A DNA stretch of 20,727 bases from Caulobacteraceae bacterium (GTDB lineage: Bacteria; Pseudomonadota; Alphaproteobacteria; Caulobacterales; Caulobacteraceae): contig JACDGF010000003.1 of NCBI GenBank assembly GCA_013815405.1, positions 1 through 20,727 of the forward strand, read 5' to 3'. Below are positions 7,408 to 16,107 of the stretch, piece after piece (positions within the stretch are counted from its first letter, which is position 1; every line of letters starts with the position of its first letter). The position numbers and the translations under genes are program-made. Below the pieces are notes generated by a model, which was given only the letters and a program-made list of their open reading frames with translations, searched no databases and was not told the DNA's origin.

Positions 7408-8426
7408 GCGATCAGACCTCTGGTTTGCGCATTCTCGTAATCTATGACAATCCTGACGACCGCCAACTTGTCCAGCACGAAGTCGAGGAGGTCTTTCCGG
7501 GTGCGGATATCCTCGAGCCGACGGATCTTACCGGCTTGGAGGCGGCTCTCGAAGGCCATCCGTTAGACCTTGTGGTCACGGATCTCGATCTTCGTTGGTC
7601 GAGCGGTCGGGACGTTCTCGCCGCCGTGAAGTGGCGACATCCGGGCTGTCCGGTCGTGATGTTCACTGGCACGGGCGATGAGATGGTCGCGGTCGATCTC
7701 ATGAAGGCGGGGCTCGACGACTATGTGGTGAAGTCGCCGCGCCAGCTTCCGAGGCTTCGCACTTCGCTGAAGCTGGCGGTCGAGGTCGCCCGTTCGCGTT
7801 CAGCGCTTTCGGAGCGGGAGGCGCAGCTGACCTCGATGGTGGCGCACAAGGAAACGATCGTCCGCGAGCTCCATCACCGCGTGAAAAACAATTTGCAGAC
7901 GGTCGAAAGTCTGTTGCAACTCCGGGGCAGAAGATCAGACCCGGCGACCCGCGCTCACCTCGAGGAAATCGCCGGGCGCATGCGCGCGCTGGGGGCGGTC
8001 CAGTCGCGGATCTACGAGGCCGACACGCTCGACCGGGTCGATTTCCGCGCCGCGCTCGCCGATATCGCCAAGGGGCTGGTGGCTGTCTACGATTCGGCCG
8101 AGCTGGAATGCGAATTCGAGGGGCCACTCGAGTTGGATCTCGGCCGGGCCATGCCGCTAGGGCTGCTCTGCTACGAACTTATCCTCAATGCGTTGAAGCA
8201 CGCGTGGCCTCAGGCTCAACGCGGTAGGCTTACGGTGCAATTGCGCGCCCAAGACGGGACTTCGGAAGTGCGCATCCGCGACGATGGCGTGGGGTTTACC
8301 GACGGCTCGGTCACCAAGGGGCTGGGCACACGCCTTGTGCGCTCGCTGGCTGGTGAGGCGCGCGTCAAAGTTGACCTCCTGTCCGCCCCAGGCAGCGGAA
8401 CGACCGCAATGCTGAGGTTGATATGA
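7404..8426 (+). CDS. Receiver-HisKA_2 hybrid histidine kinase
   Basis: This 340-residue protein combines an N-terminal receiver (about 8-125; phospho-acceptor Asp60 in VVTDLDL, Thr88 region FTGTG, Lys110 in YVVKSP) with a HisKA_2 kinase. The phospho-acceptor motif ELHHRVKNNLQ lies at 155-165 with histidines 157 and 158; the ATP domain has ELILNALKHAWP and DDGVGF. HisKA_2/HWE kinases in alphaproteobacteria often feed light or general stress signalling. One oddity: the acidic pocket reads VIYDNPDD, with Tyr14 where most receivers have Glu or Asp, which may weaken Mg2+ binding. The start at 7404 overlaps the previous stop by ATGA and has AGGTGG upstream; an in-frame ATG at 7374 would overlap the upstream gene by 34 bp and lacks support. 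The receiver could gate the kinase, taking phosphate from the first kinase. Confidence 0.93.
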   Translation: MSDQTSGLRILVIYDNPDDRQLVQHEVEEVFPGADILEPTDLTGLEAALEGHPLDLVVTDLDLRWSSGRDVLAAVKWRHPGCPVVMFTGTGDEMVAVDLMKAGLDDYVVKSPRQLPRLRTSLKLAVEVARSRSALSEREAQLTSMVAHKETIVRELHHRVKNNLQTVESLLQLRGRRSDPATRAHLEEIAGRMRALGAVQSRIYEADTLDRVDFRAALADIAKGLVAVYDSAELECEFEGPLELDLGRAMPLGLLCYELILNALKHAWPQAQRGRLTVQLRAQDGTSEVRIRDDGVGFTDGSVTKGLGTRLVRSLAGEARVKVDLLSAPGSGTTAMLRLI

Positions 8427-8863
8427 GGCACGCGCCGGCACAGGTCGTGCTCGTCGTGGAAGACGAATCTCTTATCCGGATGCTCCTCGCCGACGCCTTC
8501 GACGATGCCGGGTTTATCGTGCTCGAGGCGGGTGGGGCCGACGAGGCGGTCTCTATCTTCGGCGCACGCCAGGACATAGCAGTTGTCGTCACTGACTTAC
8601 GGATGCCGGGCACGATGGATGGGCTCGGTCTAGCCGGCTGGATGTGTGAGCACGCACCTTCCATTCCGATCATCATTACATCGGGCGTCGCCGCTCCAAC
8701 CGATGCGGCAGCCAACCCTTGCGTCGTGCATATCGTCAGCAAGCCCTACAATCCTAGCGATGTTGTCGACTTGGCTGCTGATCTTATTCCTTCTGCAGAT
8801 GACAACGTATACCGACGCGGCGCAAAAGAGCCTGTAGTTTCCCTACCGCCGCCCACCGAATGA
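8423..8863 (+). CDS. Single-domain response regulator
   Basis: The 146-residue product is a lone receiver with Glu13-Asp14 (VVEDESLIRM), phospho-acceptor Asp58 (VVTDLRMPG), Thr86 (IIITSG) and Lys107 (VSKPYN). VEDESLIRMLLADAF is typical of alphaproteobacterial receivers placed next to HisKA_2/HWE kinases. The last ~25 residues after the receiver fold are a short tail without a recognisable domain. The start overlaps the upstream stop (ATGA). It probably takes phosphate from the HisKA_2 kinase encoded just before. No DNA-binding output gene follows. Confidence 0.93.
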   Translation: MRHAPAQVVLVVEDESLIRMLLADAFDDAGFIVLEAGGADEAVSIFGARQDIAVVVTDLRMPGTMDGLGLAGWMCEHAPSIPIIITSGVAAPTDAAANPCVVHIVSKPYNPSDVVDLAADLIPSADDNVYRRGAKEPVVSLPPPTE

Positions 8864-8885
8864 TATTTAGTACGGAGCGGGGTAT

Positions 8886-9107
8886 CTACACGATTCGACC
8901 CTTGTTCCGCGTCGGCGGAATGTCTCGCATCCGCAGAAGCTTGTCGAAGACGACGACGGCGCCGCGGTCCTCTCCGTGGTCAATGCTCTGGACGCCCTGA
9001 GGCATCAGCGCCGCCGCGTCACCGGCCTCCCCACTATTCCCGACGACCGCGCCACCGGAAAGGAGGCCGGCGATCACCAAGGTCAGCGCAACGGCTTGAG
9101 CCGGCAT
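8886..9107 (-). CDS. Small exported or membrane protein of unknown function
   Basis: The 73-residue frame starts MPAQAVALTLVIAGLLSGGAVVG, a hydrophobic stretch that could be a signal peptide or a single membrane helix. The rest is charged (VQSIDHGEDRGAVVVFDKLLRMRDIPP). Third codon positions are mostly G or C, as in the neighbours, which supports coding. I prefer the ATG at 9107, with GGAGA about 12 bases upstream, over ATGs at 9128 and 9125. It lies 51 bp downstream of the first beta-repeat gene on the same strand, so it may share its transcript, and it converges with the receiver gene. I recognise no family. Confidence 0.6.
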   Translation of the reverse strand: MPAQAVALTLVIAGLLSGGAVVGNSGEAGDAAALMPQGVQSIDHGEDRGAVVVFDKLLRMRDIPPTRNKGRIV

Positions 9108-9158
9108 GGCGCGTGACGTCTCCATCAAGACCGAAGCAAGGTAACACGGCCCGCTCCC

Positions 9159-12100
9159 TCACGCCATCTGCACCCGGGGACCGGCCAGCGTCGGGGGCCG
9201 GTGGGGGCTCCAGGGGGCGGCGGACTCCAGCCCCGCTCCGCCGCCGCCTAGCCCCGCCATGGCGGCGACGAACCGCTGATCGCCGCCAAGGGCGCGGTGG
9301 ACCGGACCGGGGCCCCCGGTCACGCCGATGTTGGTCCCACCGTGGCCGTCCGAGGCGACCGTGAAGACATCGTTCTGGTGGTTCCCCGCCAGTTGCAGGG
9401 TGGCGACGGTCGTGGCGCCGTTGACGATCACCAGGGTGTTCCCGGCCCCCAAGGTGGCGGCGGTGGCCGTGGTTTTCAGCAGGTCGATGGTGTCGGTGGG
9501 GTTGAAGGCATGGATGGTGGCGGCGAAGCGCGCGGCATCGCCCAGCGCCAGGGTTCCGCCCCCGCCGTTGAAGGTCATGTCCAAGCTCGCCGACGCCGAA
9601 GCGTCCACCTCCAGGGTCGCGCCGGTATCCACCGCCATCGCGCCGCCGCCCTTGATCGCCAGGGCGAGGTCGAGGGCGCCGACGGCCGCTTCGATCGTGC
9701 CGGCGTTCGTGATCTTGACCCCGACCACGCTGATCCCCGAGCCGGACTTGATCAGCAGGCCGCTGTTGTCGATGGTGGACGCGGCGGCGTTCCCGCGGGC
9801 GATGTCGCCGGCGATGCCGTAGGTGGCCCCCGCCGCGATCGACAAGGTCGCCGCCATCGATCCGGCGTCGCCCACCGACAAGCTCCCGGCCTGATCCACC
9901 GCCCCCACGACGCTCAAGGTGGCGGTTCCGCCGATCGTCACGCCGTTCAGGATGGCCGACGAGAGCGCCAAGGTTCCGGCCCCGTTCACGGTTCCGGCCA
10001 GGCTCGTCGTTCCGCCCAGGCTCAAGGCGTCGCCGGCGGCGATGGTCAGGGTCGCGCCGGCGGTTTGTGAAAAGCCACCCGCGTAGGCGAGGTTTTCGTT
10101 GACGCTGGTCGACGCCCCGGCGAAGAGCGACCAGCTGGCGACCGTCAGCACCGCGCCGTTGTTCAGGAAGTGCGTCCCGCCGGCGAAGGCGAGCTTTCCG
10201 GTCCCGCTCACCAGACCGGCGAAGCTGTCTCCGGCGCCTTTAAATTGCAGCGTGCCGCTGTCGATCTCGACCGTGCCGGTGTCGGTGAAGGGCGCCGCGA
10301 CGACGGCAATTCCGGTTCCGATCCCTTTGAGCAGGCCGGCATTGGTGAAGCCGGTGACGCCGGCGAATGCGACGATCTGATTGGCGCCTTGGAGAACGAT
10401 GGTTCCGGTGGCGTCGTTCTTCAGCGTACCGCCGCCGAGTCCGGGGCCGAAGGGATCGCGGCCGAGCGAGATGGTGCTGGAGCCTGTCAGGCTGAAGGCG
10501 CCCCGGTTTTCCAGGACGCGGCCGCCATCCAGATTGAAGCTCGAAAAAAGGGACAAGGTCGAGGCGCCCTCGAGCAGGGTGGTGGCCGCCCCGGTCTGCA
10601 GCATCGTTTGGGCGAAGGTCGCCGGGCCGGCCACGGTGAAATTCCCCAGCCCGGATAGGATACCGCCCTGCTGGAAGTACGTGCCGCCGATCGTGACCGC
10701 CCCGCCGAGGGTCAAGGTGGCGTCGGTCACTGCCAGGGTTCCGGTTCCCCCCACCGTCCCTCCATTGAGCTTGAACAGATTGCCGCCGAAGTCCAGCGTA
10801 CCGCCCGCGGCCACGAAGAAGTCGTTGGCGTGGGCCGAACCGCCGCCGTCGAGGGCCAAGCTCGCTCCTGACGCCACGGACACGGGACGGGTGAACCCAA
10901 GGTCGGTAAAGGCGCCGTCGAACTCCAGGGTCCCGGTCTGCGCCAGGACCGTGCCGGTGTTGGAAAAGCCGACCTGGATATGGCTCACGCCGGTCGTCAC
11001 CGTCTGTTGGAAGGTTCCCGCGTTGGCGAAGGTGACGCTTCCGGAGCCCTTGAAGATCGTCGTCGCCGCCTGGATGTCGAAAATGGCGCCCAAGTCGTTG
11101 CGCAGGGTCCCGCCGCCCACGGTCGTGCCGAAGGGGTTGGCGCCGAGGTGAATCGTCCCGCCAGTCAAGGTGAACGCCCCCTGGTTCTCCAGGATGCGGG
11201 CGCCATCCAGGAAAAGGCTCGCGCCGGCCGCCAGGTTGGAGGCGCCCTGAAGTTTCGTCGCGCCCGCGCCGGTCTCGAGCGACTGGGCGGTGAAGGCGGC
11301 CGAACCCGTCACGGTCAAGCTCGCCGCCCCCGAAACCGTGCTGTTGTTGGCCGAAGTTAAGGCGCCGATCGTGACCGCGCCGCCGAGGACGAGGGCGCCG
11401 GCTTCCAATTTCAGCGTGCCCGGTCCCCCGACGGTCCCGGCGCCGAGGGTGAGTGTGCCTGAGACGTCGAGCGTGGCACCCGACGCCAGGGTGAAGGCGC
11501 CGGCGGCGGCCGATGCGGCGCCCTCGAAAGAGAGCGTCGTTCCCGCGGCCAGCGAGATCGTCCCGGCCCCGCTGTTGGTGAAGCTGCCGTTAGCGAACTC
11601 CAGCTTGCCGCCTTCCACCAGGACCGCGCCGGTGTTGGTCACCGCCAAGCCGATGACGAAGGCGGTGGTCGATGTCGTCTTCTTGAGCGTTCCGGCGTTG
11701 GTGAAGCTTGTGGCGCCGCTGAAGGTCTCGATGAGGCTTGCGCCCTGGAGGTCGATGGTCCCGCCGGGGTCGTTCTTCAATACGCCGCCACCGAGGCTGG
11801 AGCCAAAGGGGTTGAAACCGAGCCGCAGCGCGTTCCCGGCCAAGGTGAGCGTCCCCTGGTTTTCCAGGGTGCGCCCGCCATCCAGGCCAAATACACTTCC
11901 GATGAAGCTGGAGGCGCTCTTGAGCAGGGTCACGCCCGAACCGGTCTGCGCCAAGGTCCCGGTGAACGCCGCCACGCCGGTCACCGTCAGGGCCCCGGTG
12001 CCGGAGACCGTGCTGTTGCTCTGGGCGAAGCTCGCCGCCGCCGTCGCCCCGCCGAGCGCCAGGACGCCTCCGGAGACCGTCAGCGGCCCGGCTGTCGAGG

Positions 12101-12383
12101 CCGGCCCGCCAAGGGTCAGGGTTCCAGCCGCTACGGTCAGCGAATGGCCAAAACTGGACGTGGAGCTAATGGAGAGAAAGCCTCCGGAGACCACGAAATT
12201 GTCGTTGCCGACCGTGAGGGTGCGCGCGCGGTCGGCGCCGGCGCCGTGGGTGATGGTGTGAAGATGAACGGTGTTGATCGACACGTCGTCGGAGAAATTA
12301 GGAACCCGCAGAGGCTTCCAATTGTTCGCGACGCCCCAGGTGCCGTCGGCGTCCAGTCTCCAGGTGATGGTCGGAAACGGCAT
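9159..12383 (-). CDS. Large beta-repeat extracellular protein, paralogue A
   Basis: The 1074-residue product has almost no Cys and is rich in Gly, Thr, Ala and Ser, typical of beta-helical surface or secreted proteins. It starts MPFPTITWRLDADGTWGVAN, followed by NWKPLRVPNFSDDVSIN; this W...NW...P..DDV motif is common at the start of such proteins. Three modules of about 225 residues follow, each with LDGGRxLENQGxxxLTG, LGxNPFGxxxGGGxLxND, xFxNAGTL and NTGxVxVExGxLxF. Near the C-terminus is a domain with DTIDLLKTTATAATLGAGN and LQLAGNHQNDVFTVASDG, then a tail with RFVAAMAGLG and a final VQMA. No Sec signal is visible. I chose the ATG at 12383 (GGAGA seven bases upstream) because the frame upstream is out-of-frame-like low-complexity sequence overlapping paralogue B. 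It lies 22 bp downstream of B, surely in one operon. Adhesion or matrix formation would be a guess. Confidence 0.88.
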   Translation of the reverse strand: MPFPTITWRLDADGTWGVANNWKPLRVPNFSDDVSINTVHLHTITHGAGADRARTLTVGNDNFVVSGGFLSISSTSSFGHSLTVAAGTLTLGGPASTAGPLTVSGGVLALGGATAAASFAQSNSTVSGTGALTVTGVAAFTGTLAQTGSGVTLLKSASSFIGSVFGLDGGRTLENQGTLTLAGNALRLGFNPFGSSLGGGVLKNDPGGTIDLQGASLIETFSGATSFTNAGTLKKTTSTTAFVIGLAVTNTGAVLVEGGKLEFANGSFTNSGAGTISLAAGTTLSFEGAASAAAGAFTLASGATLDVSGTLTLGAGTVGGPGTLKLEAGALVLGGAVTIGALTSANNSTVSGAASLTVTGSAAFTAQSLETGAGATKLQGASNLAAGASLFLDGARILENQGAFTLTGGTIHLGANPFGTTVGGGTLRNDLGAIFDIQAATTIFKGSGSVTFANAGTFQQTVTTGVSHIQVGFSNTGTVLAQTGTLEFDGAFTDLGFTRPVSVASGASLALDGGGSAHANDFFVAAGGTLDFGGNLFKLNGGTVGGTGTLAVTDATLTLGGAVTIGGTYFQQGGILSGLGNFTVAGPATFAQTMLQTGAATTLLEGASTLSLFSSFNLDGGRVLENRGAFSLTGSSTISLGRDPFGPGLGGGTLKNDATGTIVLQGANQIVAFAGVTGFTNAGLLKGIGTGIAVVAAPFTDTGTVEIDSGTLQFKGAGDSFAGLVSGTGKLAFAGGTHFLNNGAVLTVASWSLFAGASTSVNENLAYAGGFSQTAGATLTIAAGDALSLGGTTSLAGTVNGAGTLALSSAILNGVTIGGTATLSVVGAVDQAGSLSVGDAGSMAATLSIAAGATYGIAGDIARGNAAASTIDNSGLLIKSGSGISVVGVKITNAGTIEAAVGALDLALAIKGGGAMAVDTGATLEVDASASASLDMTFNGGGGTLALGDAARFAATIHAFNPTDTIDLLKTTATAATLGAGNTLVIVNGATTVATLQLAGNHQNDVFTVASDGHGGTNIGVTGGPGPVHRALGGDQRFVAAMAGLGGGGAGLESAAPWSPHRPPTLAGPRVQMA

Positions 12384-12405
12384 GTCGGTCTCCGTCGATT
12401 GCCGG

Positions 12406-14565
12406 TCAGGCGAAGTGAACGTGCCCAGGTGGGCATAGCATCGACCGCCACGCCGCGGGAGGGACGTGGCTCCCCGCCTCCACGGCCCCAGCGCCGCCCG
12501 CCCGGAAGCCGGCCATGGCGGCGACGAAGCGGTGGGCAGGTGGACCGGCCGGCTGGCCGTGAGGCGCGGGCCCGCCGGTGACGGTGATGTTCGTCCCCCC
12601 GGCGCCGTCCGAGGCGACGGCGAAGGTGGCGCCGCTGTAGTCGCCGGCAAGTTGCAAGGTGGCGATCCTGTCGGCGCCGCTGAAGATGGCCAGCCGGTCG
12701 CCGCTCTTGAGCTTGGCTCGGGTGGCGGTCGTCGCCAAGAGATCGATCGTGTCGGTGGCGGCGAAGCCGATGATCGTGGCGTCGAACTTCCCCGGCCGGC
12801 CCAGGGCGAGGGTGGCGCCTCCGCCGTTGAAGGCCATCGTGAGGCCGCCGTCCACCGACCCATCGGCCTCCAGCGTGGCGCCGTCATCGACGGCCAGGGT
12901 CCCATCGCCGGTGATCGCCTTGGTGAAATCGAGTCTCCCGCCGTGCGCCACCACGGCGCCGGTGTTGGTCAGGGCGACCTCGATGCGGCTGACCCCGCTG
13001 ATCACCGTCTGCTCGAGCGTGCCGGCGTTCTCGAAGGCGACCGTCCCCAGCGAGCCGACGATGGTGGTCGGCGCCTGGATGTCGAAGATCGCCCCGGCGT
13101 CGTTGCGCAGCGTGCCCCCGCCTTGGGAGCCGCCGAAGGGATTGTGCCCCAGGCGAATATTCCCTGAGCCGAAGGTGAAGACACCCTGGTTCTCCAGGAC
13201 GCGGCCGCCGTCGAGACCGAAGTTGGACACGTCGAAGATGGTGGCGCCTTGCAGCACCGTCACCCCCGGGCCGACGTGGAGTCCCTTGCCTTGGATTTCC
13301 GCCGGGCCGGTGATGGTGAAGGTTCCCGCGCCCGACACGATTTCGTTGTCCTCGAAGAAACCGGCGACGGTGGACGCCGCCTTCACCGCCAGTTCACCGG
13401 CGTTCACCGACAAGGTCCCGGTCCCGCCGATGGCTCCCGCCCCGAGCGAGAACTTGAACTGGTCGCAGTCCAGGGTGGCGCCGGCGGCGATGGTGAGGTC
13501 GCCGGCCTTGGCCGAGCCGCCGCCCTTCAGGAGCAGGGTCGAGCCGGACGCCAGGGAGGTCTTGCCGGCGTCGCTGTCGATGAAGTCGCCAAGAACCGTG
13601 ACCACGCCATTGATCGTCAAGACGCCGGCGGCCACTCGCACCGTGCCGCCGCCGGTGATGGTCCCCGGGCCCAGCGAGAACGCGCCGCCGGCAAACTCCA
13701 GGGTGGCCGGGCCCACGACACGGAAGGCGTCGGCGTTGGCCGATCCGCCGCCGGCAAGAGCGAGTGTCGCGCCGGTGGCGACGGTCATCGTCCCCGCCCC
13801 GCTGTTGGTCAGGGTGTCGTCGATGACGAGGGTTCCGGTCTCGACCCGGATCGCACCGGTGTTGGCCACCGCGACGCCGACGCTGACGCCGCCCGTCCCC
13901 ACGGTTTTTTCGAGCGTACCGGCATTGGTGAAGGTGGTCGCGCCGGTAAAACGGGCGATCGCCAGGCCGCTCCCCTGGAGATCGAGGATCGCGCCGGCGT
14001 CGTTCGTCAGGGTGGCGCCCCCCAGGGCGGTCCCGAACGGGTTGAAGCCCAGCAAGAGCTGGGTGGAGCCCGTGAGGGTCAAGGTCCCCTGGTTCTCCAG
14101 GGTGCGGCCGCCGTCCAGGCCGAATTGCGAGCCGGGCCCGCTCAAGGTGGAGGCGCCCTTCAGCACCGTCGACCCGGCGCCGGTGTGCAGCAGCCCCGGT
14201 CCGGTGAAGCTCGCCACGCCGGTGACGGTCAAGCTGCCGGCGCCGGACACCGTCCCCCGGCTCTGACTGAAGTTCGCCGCCGTCGCGGCGCCGCCGAACG
14301 ACAGGGTCCCGGCCGATATGGTCAGAAGGTTGGCGAAACTGGAACTGGAAAGGATGGTCAGAGACCCGCCCGAAACCGCGAACACCCCGGCCCCGACGGT
14401 CAGGGTGTGGGCGAAGTGCGTCCCCGTCGCGTGGGTGACGGTATGCAGCGGGGTGGTGTTGACCGTCACGTCGTCGGCGGCGTTGGGGAGCCGCCCCAGA
14501 TCCCAATTGGCGATCGTCGCCCAATCGCCGCTGATGTCCTGTTTCCACTTGATGGTCGTAGGCAT
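12406..14565 (-). CDS. Large beta-repeat extracellular protein, paralogue B
   Basis: The 719-residue product is a close paralogue of the next gene. The N-terminus MPTTIKWKQDISGDWATIAN with NWDLGRLPNAADDVTVN matches A's opening, and HTVTHATGTHFAHTLTVG parallels A's HTITHGAGADRARTLTVG. Two beta-repeat modules follow, with the LDGGRxLENQG landmark about 301 residues apart. The C-terminal domain reads ATDTIDLLATTATRAKLKSG and LQLAGDYSGATFAVASDG, then the tail HRFVAAMAGF. The start at 14565 has GGGAGG six bases upstream. There is no Sec signal. The upstream DNA is a broken IS6 transposase, so the present promoter region is not ancestral. Likely secreted by a C-terminal signal; transporter not encoded here. 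Confidence 0.88.
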   Translation of the reverse strand: MPTTIKWKQDISGDWATIANWDLGRLPNAADDVTVNTTPLHTVTHATGTHFAHTLTVGAGVFAVSGGSLTILSSSSFANLLTISAGTLSFGGAATAANFSQSRGTVSGAGSLTVTGVASFTGPGLLHTGAGSTVLKGASTLSGPGSQFGLDGGRTLENQGTLTLTGSTQLLLGFNPFGTALGGATLTNDAGAILDLQGSGLAIARFTGATTFTNAGTLEKTVGTGGVSVGVAVANTGAIRVETGTLVIDDTLTNSGAGTMTVATGATLALAGGGSANADAFRVVGPATLEFAGGAFSLGPGTITGGGTVRVAAGVLTINGVVTVLGDFIDSDAGKTSLASGSTLLLKGGGSAKAGDLTIAAGATLDCDQFKFSLGAGAIGGTGTLSVNAGELAVKAASTVAGFFEDNEIVSGAGTFTITGPAEIQGKGLHVGPGVTVLQGATIFDVSNFGLDGGRVLENQGVFTFGSGNIRLGHNPFGGSQGGGTLRNDAGAIFDIQAPTTIVGSLGTVAFENAGTLEQTVISGVSRIEVALTNTGAVVAHGGRLDFTKAITGDGTLAVDDGATLEADGSVDGGLTMAFNGGGATLALGRPGKFDATIIGFAATDTIDLLATTATRAKLKSGDRLAIFSGADRIATLQLAGDYSGATFAVASDGAGGTNITVTGGPAPHGQPAGPPAHRFVAAMAGFRAGGAGAVEAGSHVPPAAWRSMLCPPGHVHFA

Positions 14566-15000
14566 GATGGCCTCCCTAGCCTTTCGAAGGCCGCCATTGG
14601 GACTTGGGAGTCGGGAAGCGATCGCGAGGTGGGCCGCTGGCTCAACAACAGGGCCGAAAATTCCCACCAGCCCTTCCGACGACGAGAGCGCGTTGCCGGT
14701 CCCTTCATGGCCGCGCCAGAGGAGCGCAGGCATCGATCGCCAGACCTACCGGGATAGACGCTCGGCCGCCCTGGCCGAATGGCGGGCAGTCATGGCCTGA
14801 ACGCCGCTGGGTTTGGGCTCACCTCGCCTTCCCGGAGACAGGTCGTCGTTGCACTGACGGCGCCGATAGACGACCTTGAGGCGCTGGCGGCACGATGGAC
14901 CGGTAAGGGCGCCGATCGCCCTCCTGGGGCCCCGTCGCTGCCGGTGGGATGCCTTGCCCCGGATGGACCCTGTGACCTGGACCCCGCTCTTCTCCGATGC
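14566..15000. other. Scarred spacer between beta-repeat paralogues B and C
   Basis: This 435-bp stretch holds the IS6-family transposase remnant (14623-14800) and about 200 bp (14801-15000) in which I find no gene. Open frames across it on both strands are low-complexity shadows. I could not identify a convincing IS6 terminal inverted repeat on either side of the remnant. Confidence 0.6.
14623..14800 (+). pseudogene. IS6-family transposase, C-terminal remnant
   Basis: From 14623 the plus strand reads REVGRWLNNRAENSHQPFRR, the highly conserved end of the catalytic domain of IS6-family (IS26-like) transposases, including the catalytic Glu in RAENSH. About 20 codons later the frame is lost; the genuine C-terminus, IDRQTYRDRRSAALAEWRAV, resumes in another frame and ends at the TGA at 14798. 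The normal segment between RRRER and IDRQTY (about 40 residues, with the VHNHFN-like part) is mostly missing. The N-terminal two-thirds are absent. It is therefore a dead fragment with both a deletion and a frameshift. Confidence 0.88.
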
Positions 15001-16107
15001 TCAAGCCATCGCCATCCGGGGCACCGAAAGCATCGTGGGATGGGCATAGTCCCCCCGGCCCGACAGGTGAGCGACTCCCACGGCTTCGCTGCCCAAACTC
15101 GCCATGGCGGCGACAAACCGGCCGGACGTGGCGGTGCGCGGAGGCGCCGTAGGCAAGGTGGAATAGAAGACATTGACCCCGCCGTTTCCGTCCGACTGAA
15201 CGCCGAAACCCGACGGGCGGTAGTCGCCCACCAGCTTGATGTGCGCGCTGTGCGTCCCATCGGTGACCGTGAGGACGCCGCCGGTGTGCATGCCATTGTC
15301 CACATAGCTGGCCTCATCGGCGCTCACGAAGGAAATGTCGTCCAGTTCCAGGAAGTCCCCGCCGCCGTTGATGGCGATCCCGGTCACCGTCTTGGTGTAG
15401 GACTGCGACTGGGCCAGTTCCAGGATTCCACTCTGGGTGGTGAAGTTCACGTCTTCATTGAAGGCGGCGCCGAACTTCAGCGTGCCGTTCTTGATGGTCG
15501 CCGTGCCGTTTCCGCTGACCGCTTCATAAATCGCCAGGGTTCCGCCGTCGACGATGATCCTGCCGGTGTTCTTGACGGGACCGTTGACGATCATCCCGCC
15601 CGCGCCGTCGTTTTCGATGACGCCGGTGTTGGTGACCGCATTGTCGATCGTCATGCCGCCCTGGCCCGACGACTCGATGAGCCCTGCGTTGGTGATCGTC
15701 GAGCCGCCGGTGTCGATGATCAGTCCACTGGAGCCGGTCTCCCTGATCACCCCACCGGATTGATTGACCAGGGTCAGCTGCCCGTTCCCCAGGAAGCCGT
15801 CGCCGGAGATGGTGTTGTCGACGTTGGTCAGGGTTCCGGTGGAGGCGGCGGCGAAAATCGCGTTGCCGGCGAAGTCGCCCAGGGAGACGACGCCGCCCCC
15901 AGTGAGGGTGAGATTGCCCGCCAGCACGGTCAGGGTCGAGCCCATGGCGATCCCGGTCAGGGCGATCGTCCCGGTGTTGTCGACCTCGCCCCGCGCCTGA
16001 AGCGAACCGCTGTCGATCACGGCGATGAACGCCTGGTTGTTCACCCGGGAGGCCGTGCCGTCCAGGGTGGATCCGCCGATGTTTATCCCGTTCTCAATTT
16101 TCTTCGC
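15001..16107 (-). pseudogene. Beta-repeat protein, paralogue C, 5'-truncated
   Basis: This frame is open from a TAG at 16108-16110 down to the stop at 15001. It holds beta-repeat sequence of the same class (VDNTISGDGFLGNGQLTLVN, NAGLIESSG, VTNTGVIENDG, VKNTGRIIVDGG) and the same C-terminal domain (AHIKLVGDYRPSGFGVQSDG) and tail (GRFVAAMASLG, ending MAMA) as A and B. It lacks the N-terminal W/NW module. A GTG at 16044 would give 347 residues but has no RBS, and repeat-type sequence (INIGGSTLDGTASRV) continues upstream of it, so I read this as a gene that lost its 5' end at about 16080-16107. Expression from an unusual start cannot be excluded. Confidence 0.72.

Noticed and set aside
9297..14266. 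Several long plus-strand ORFs opposite the beta-repeat genes (for example 12659-14266, 535 codons)
   Set aside because: Low-complexity Pro/Ser/Val or Gly/Arg products created by the repeats on the other strand; no RBS and no recognisable domain.
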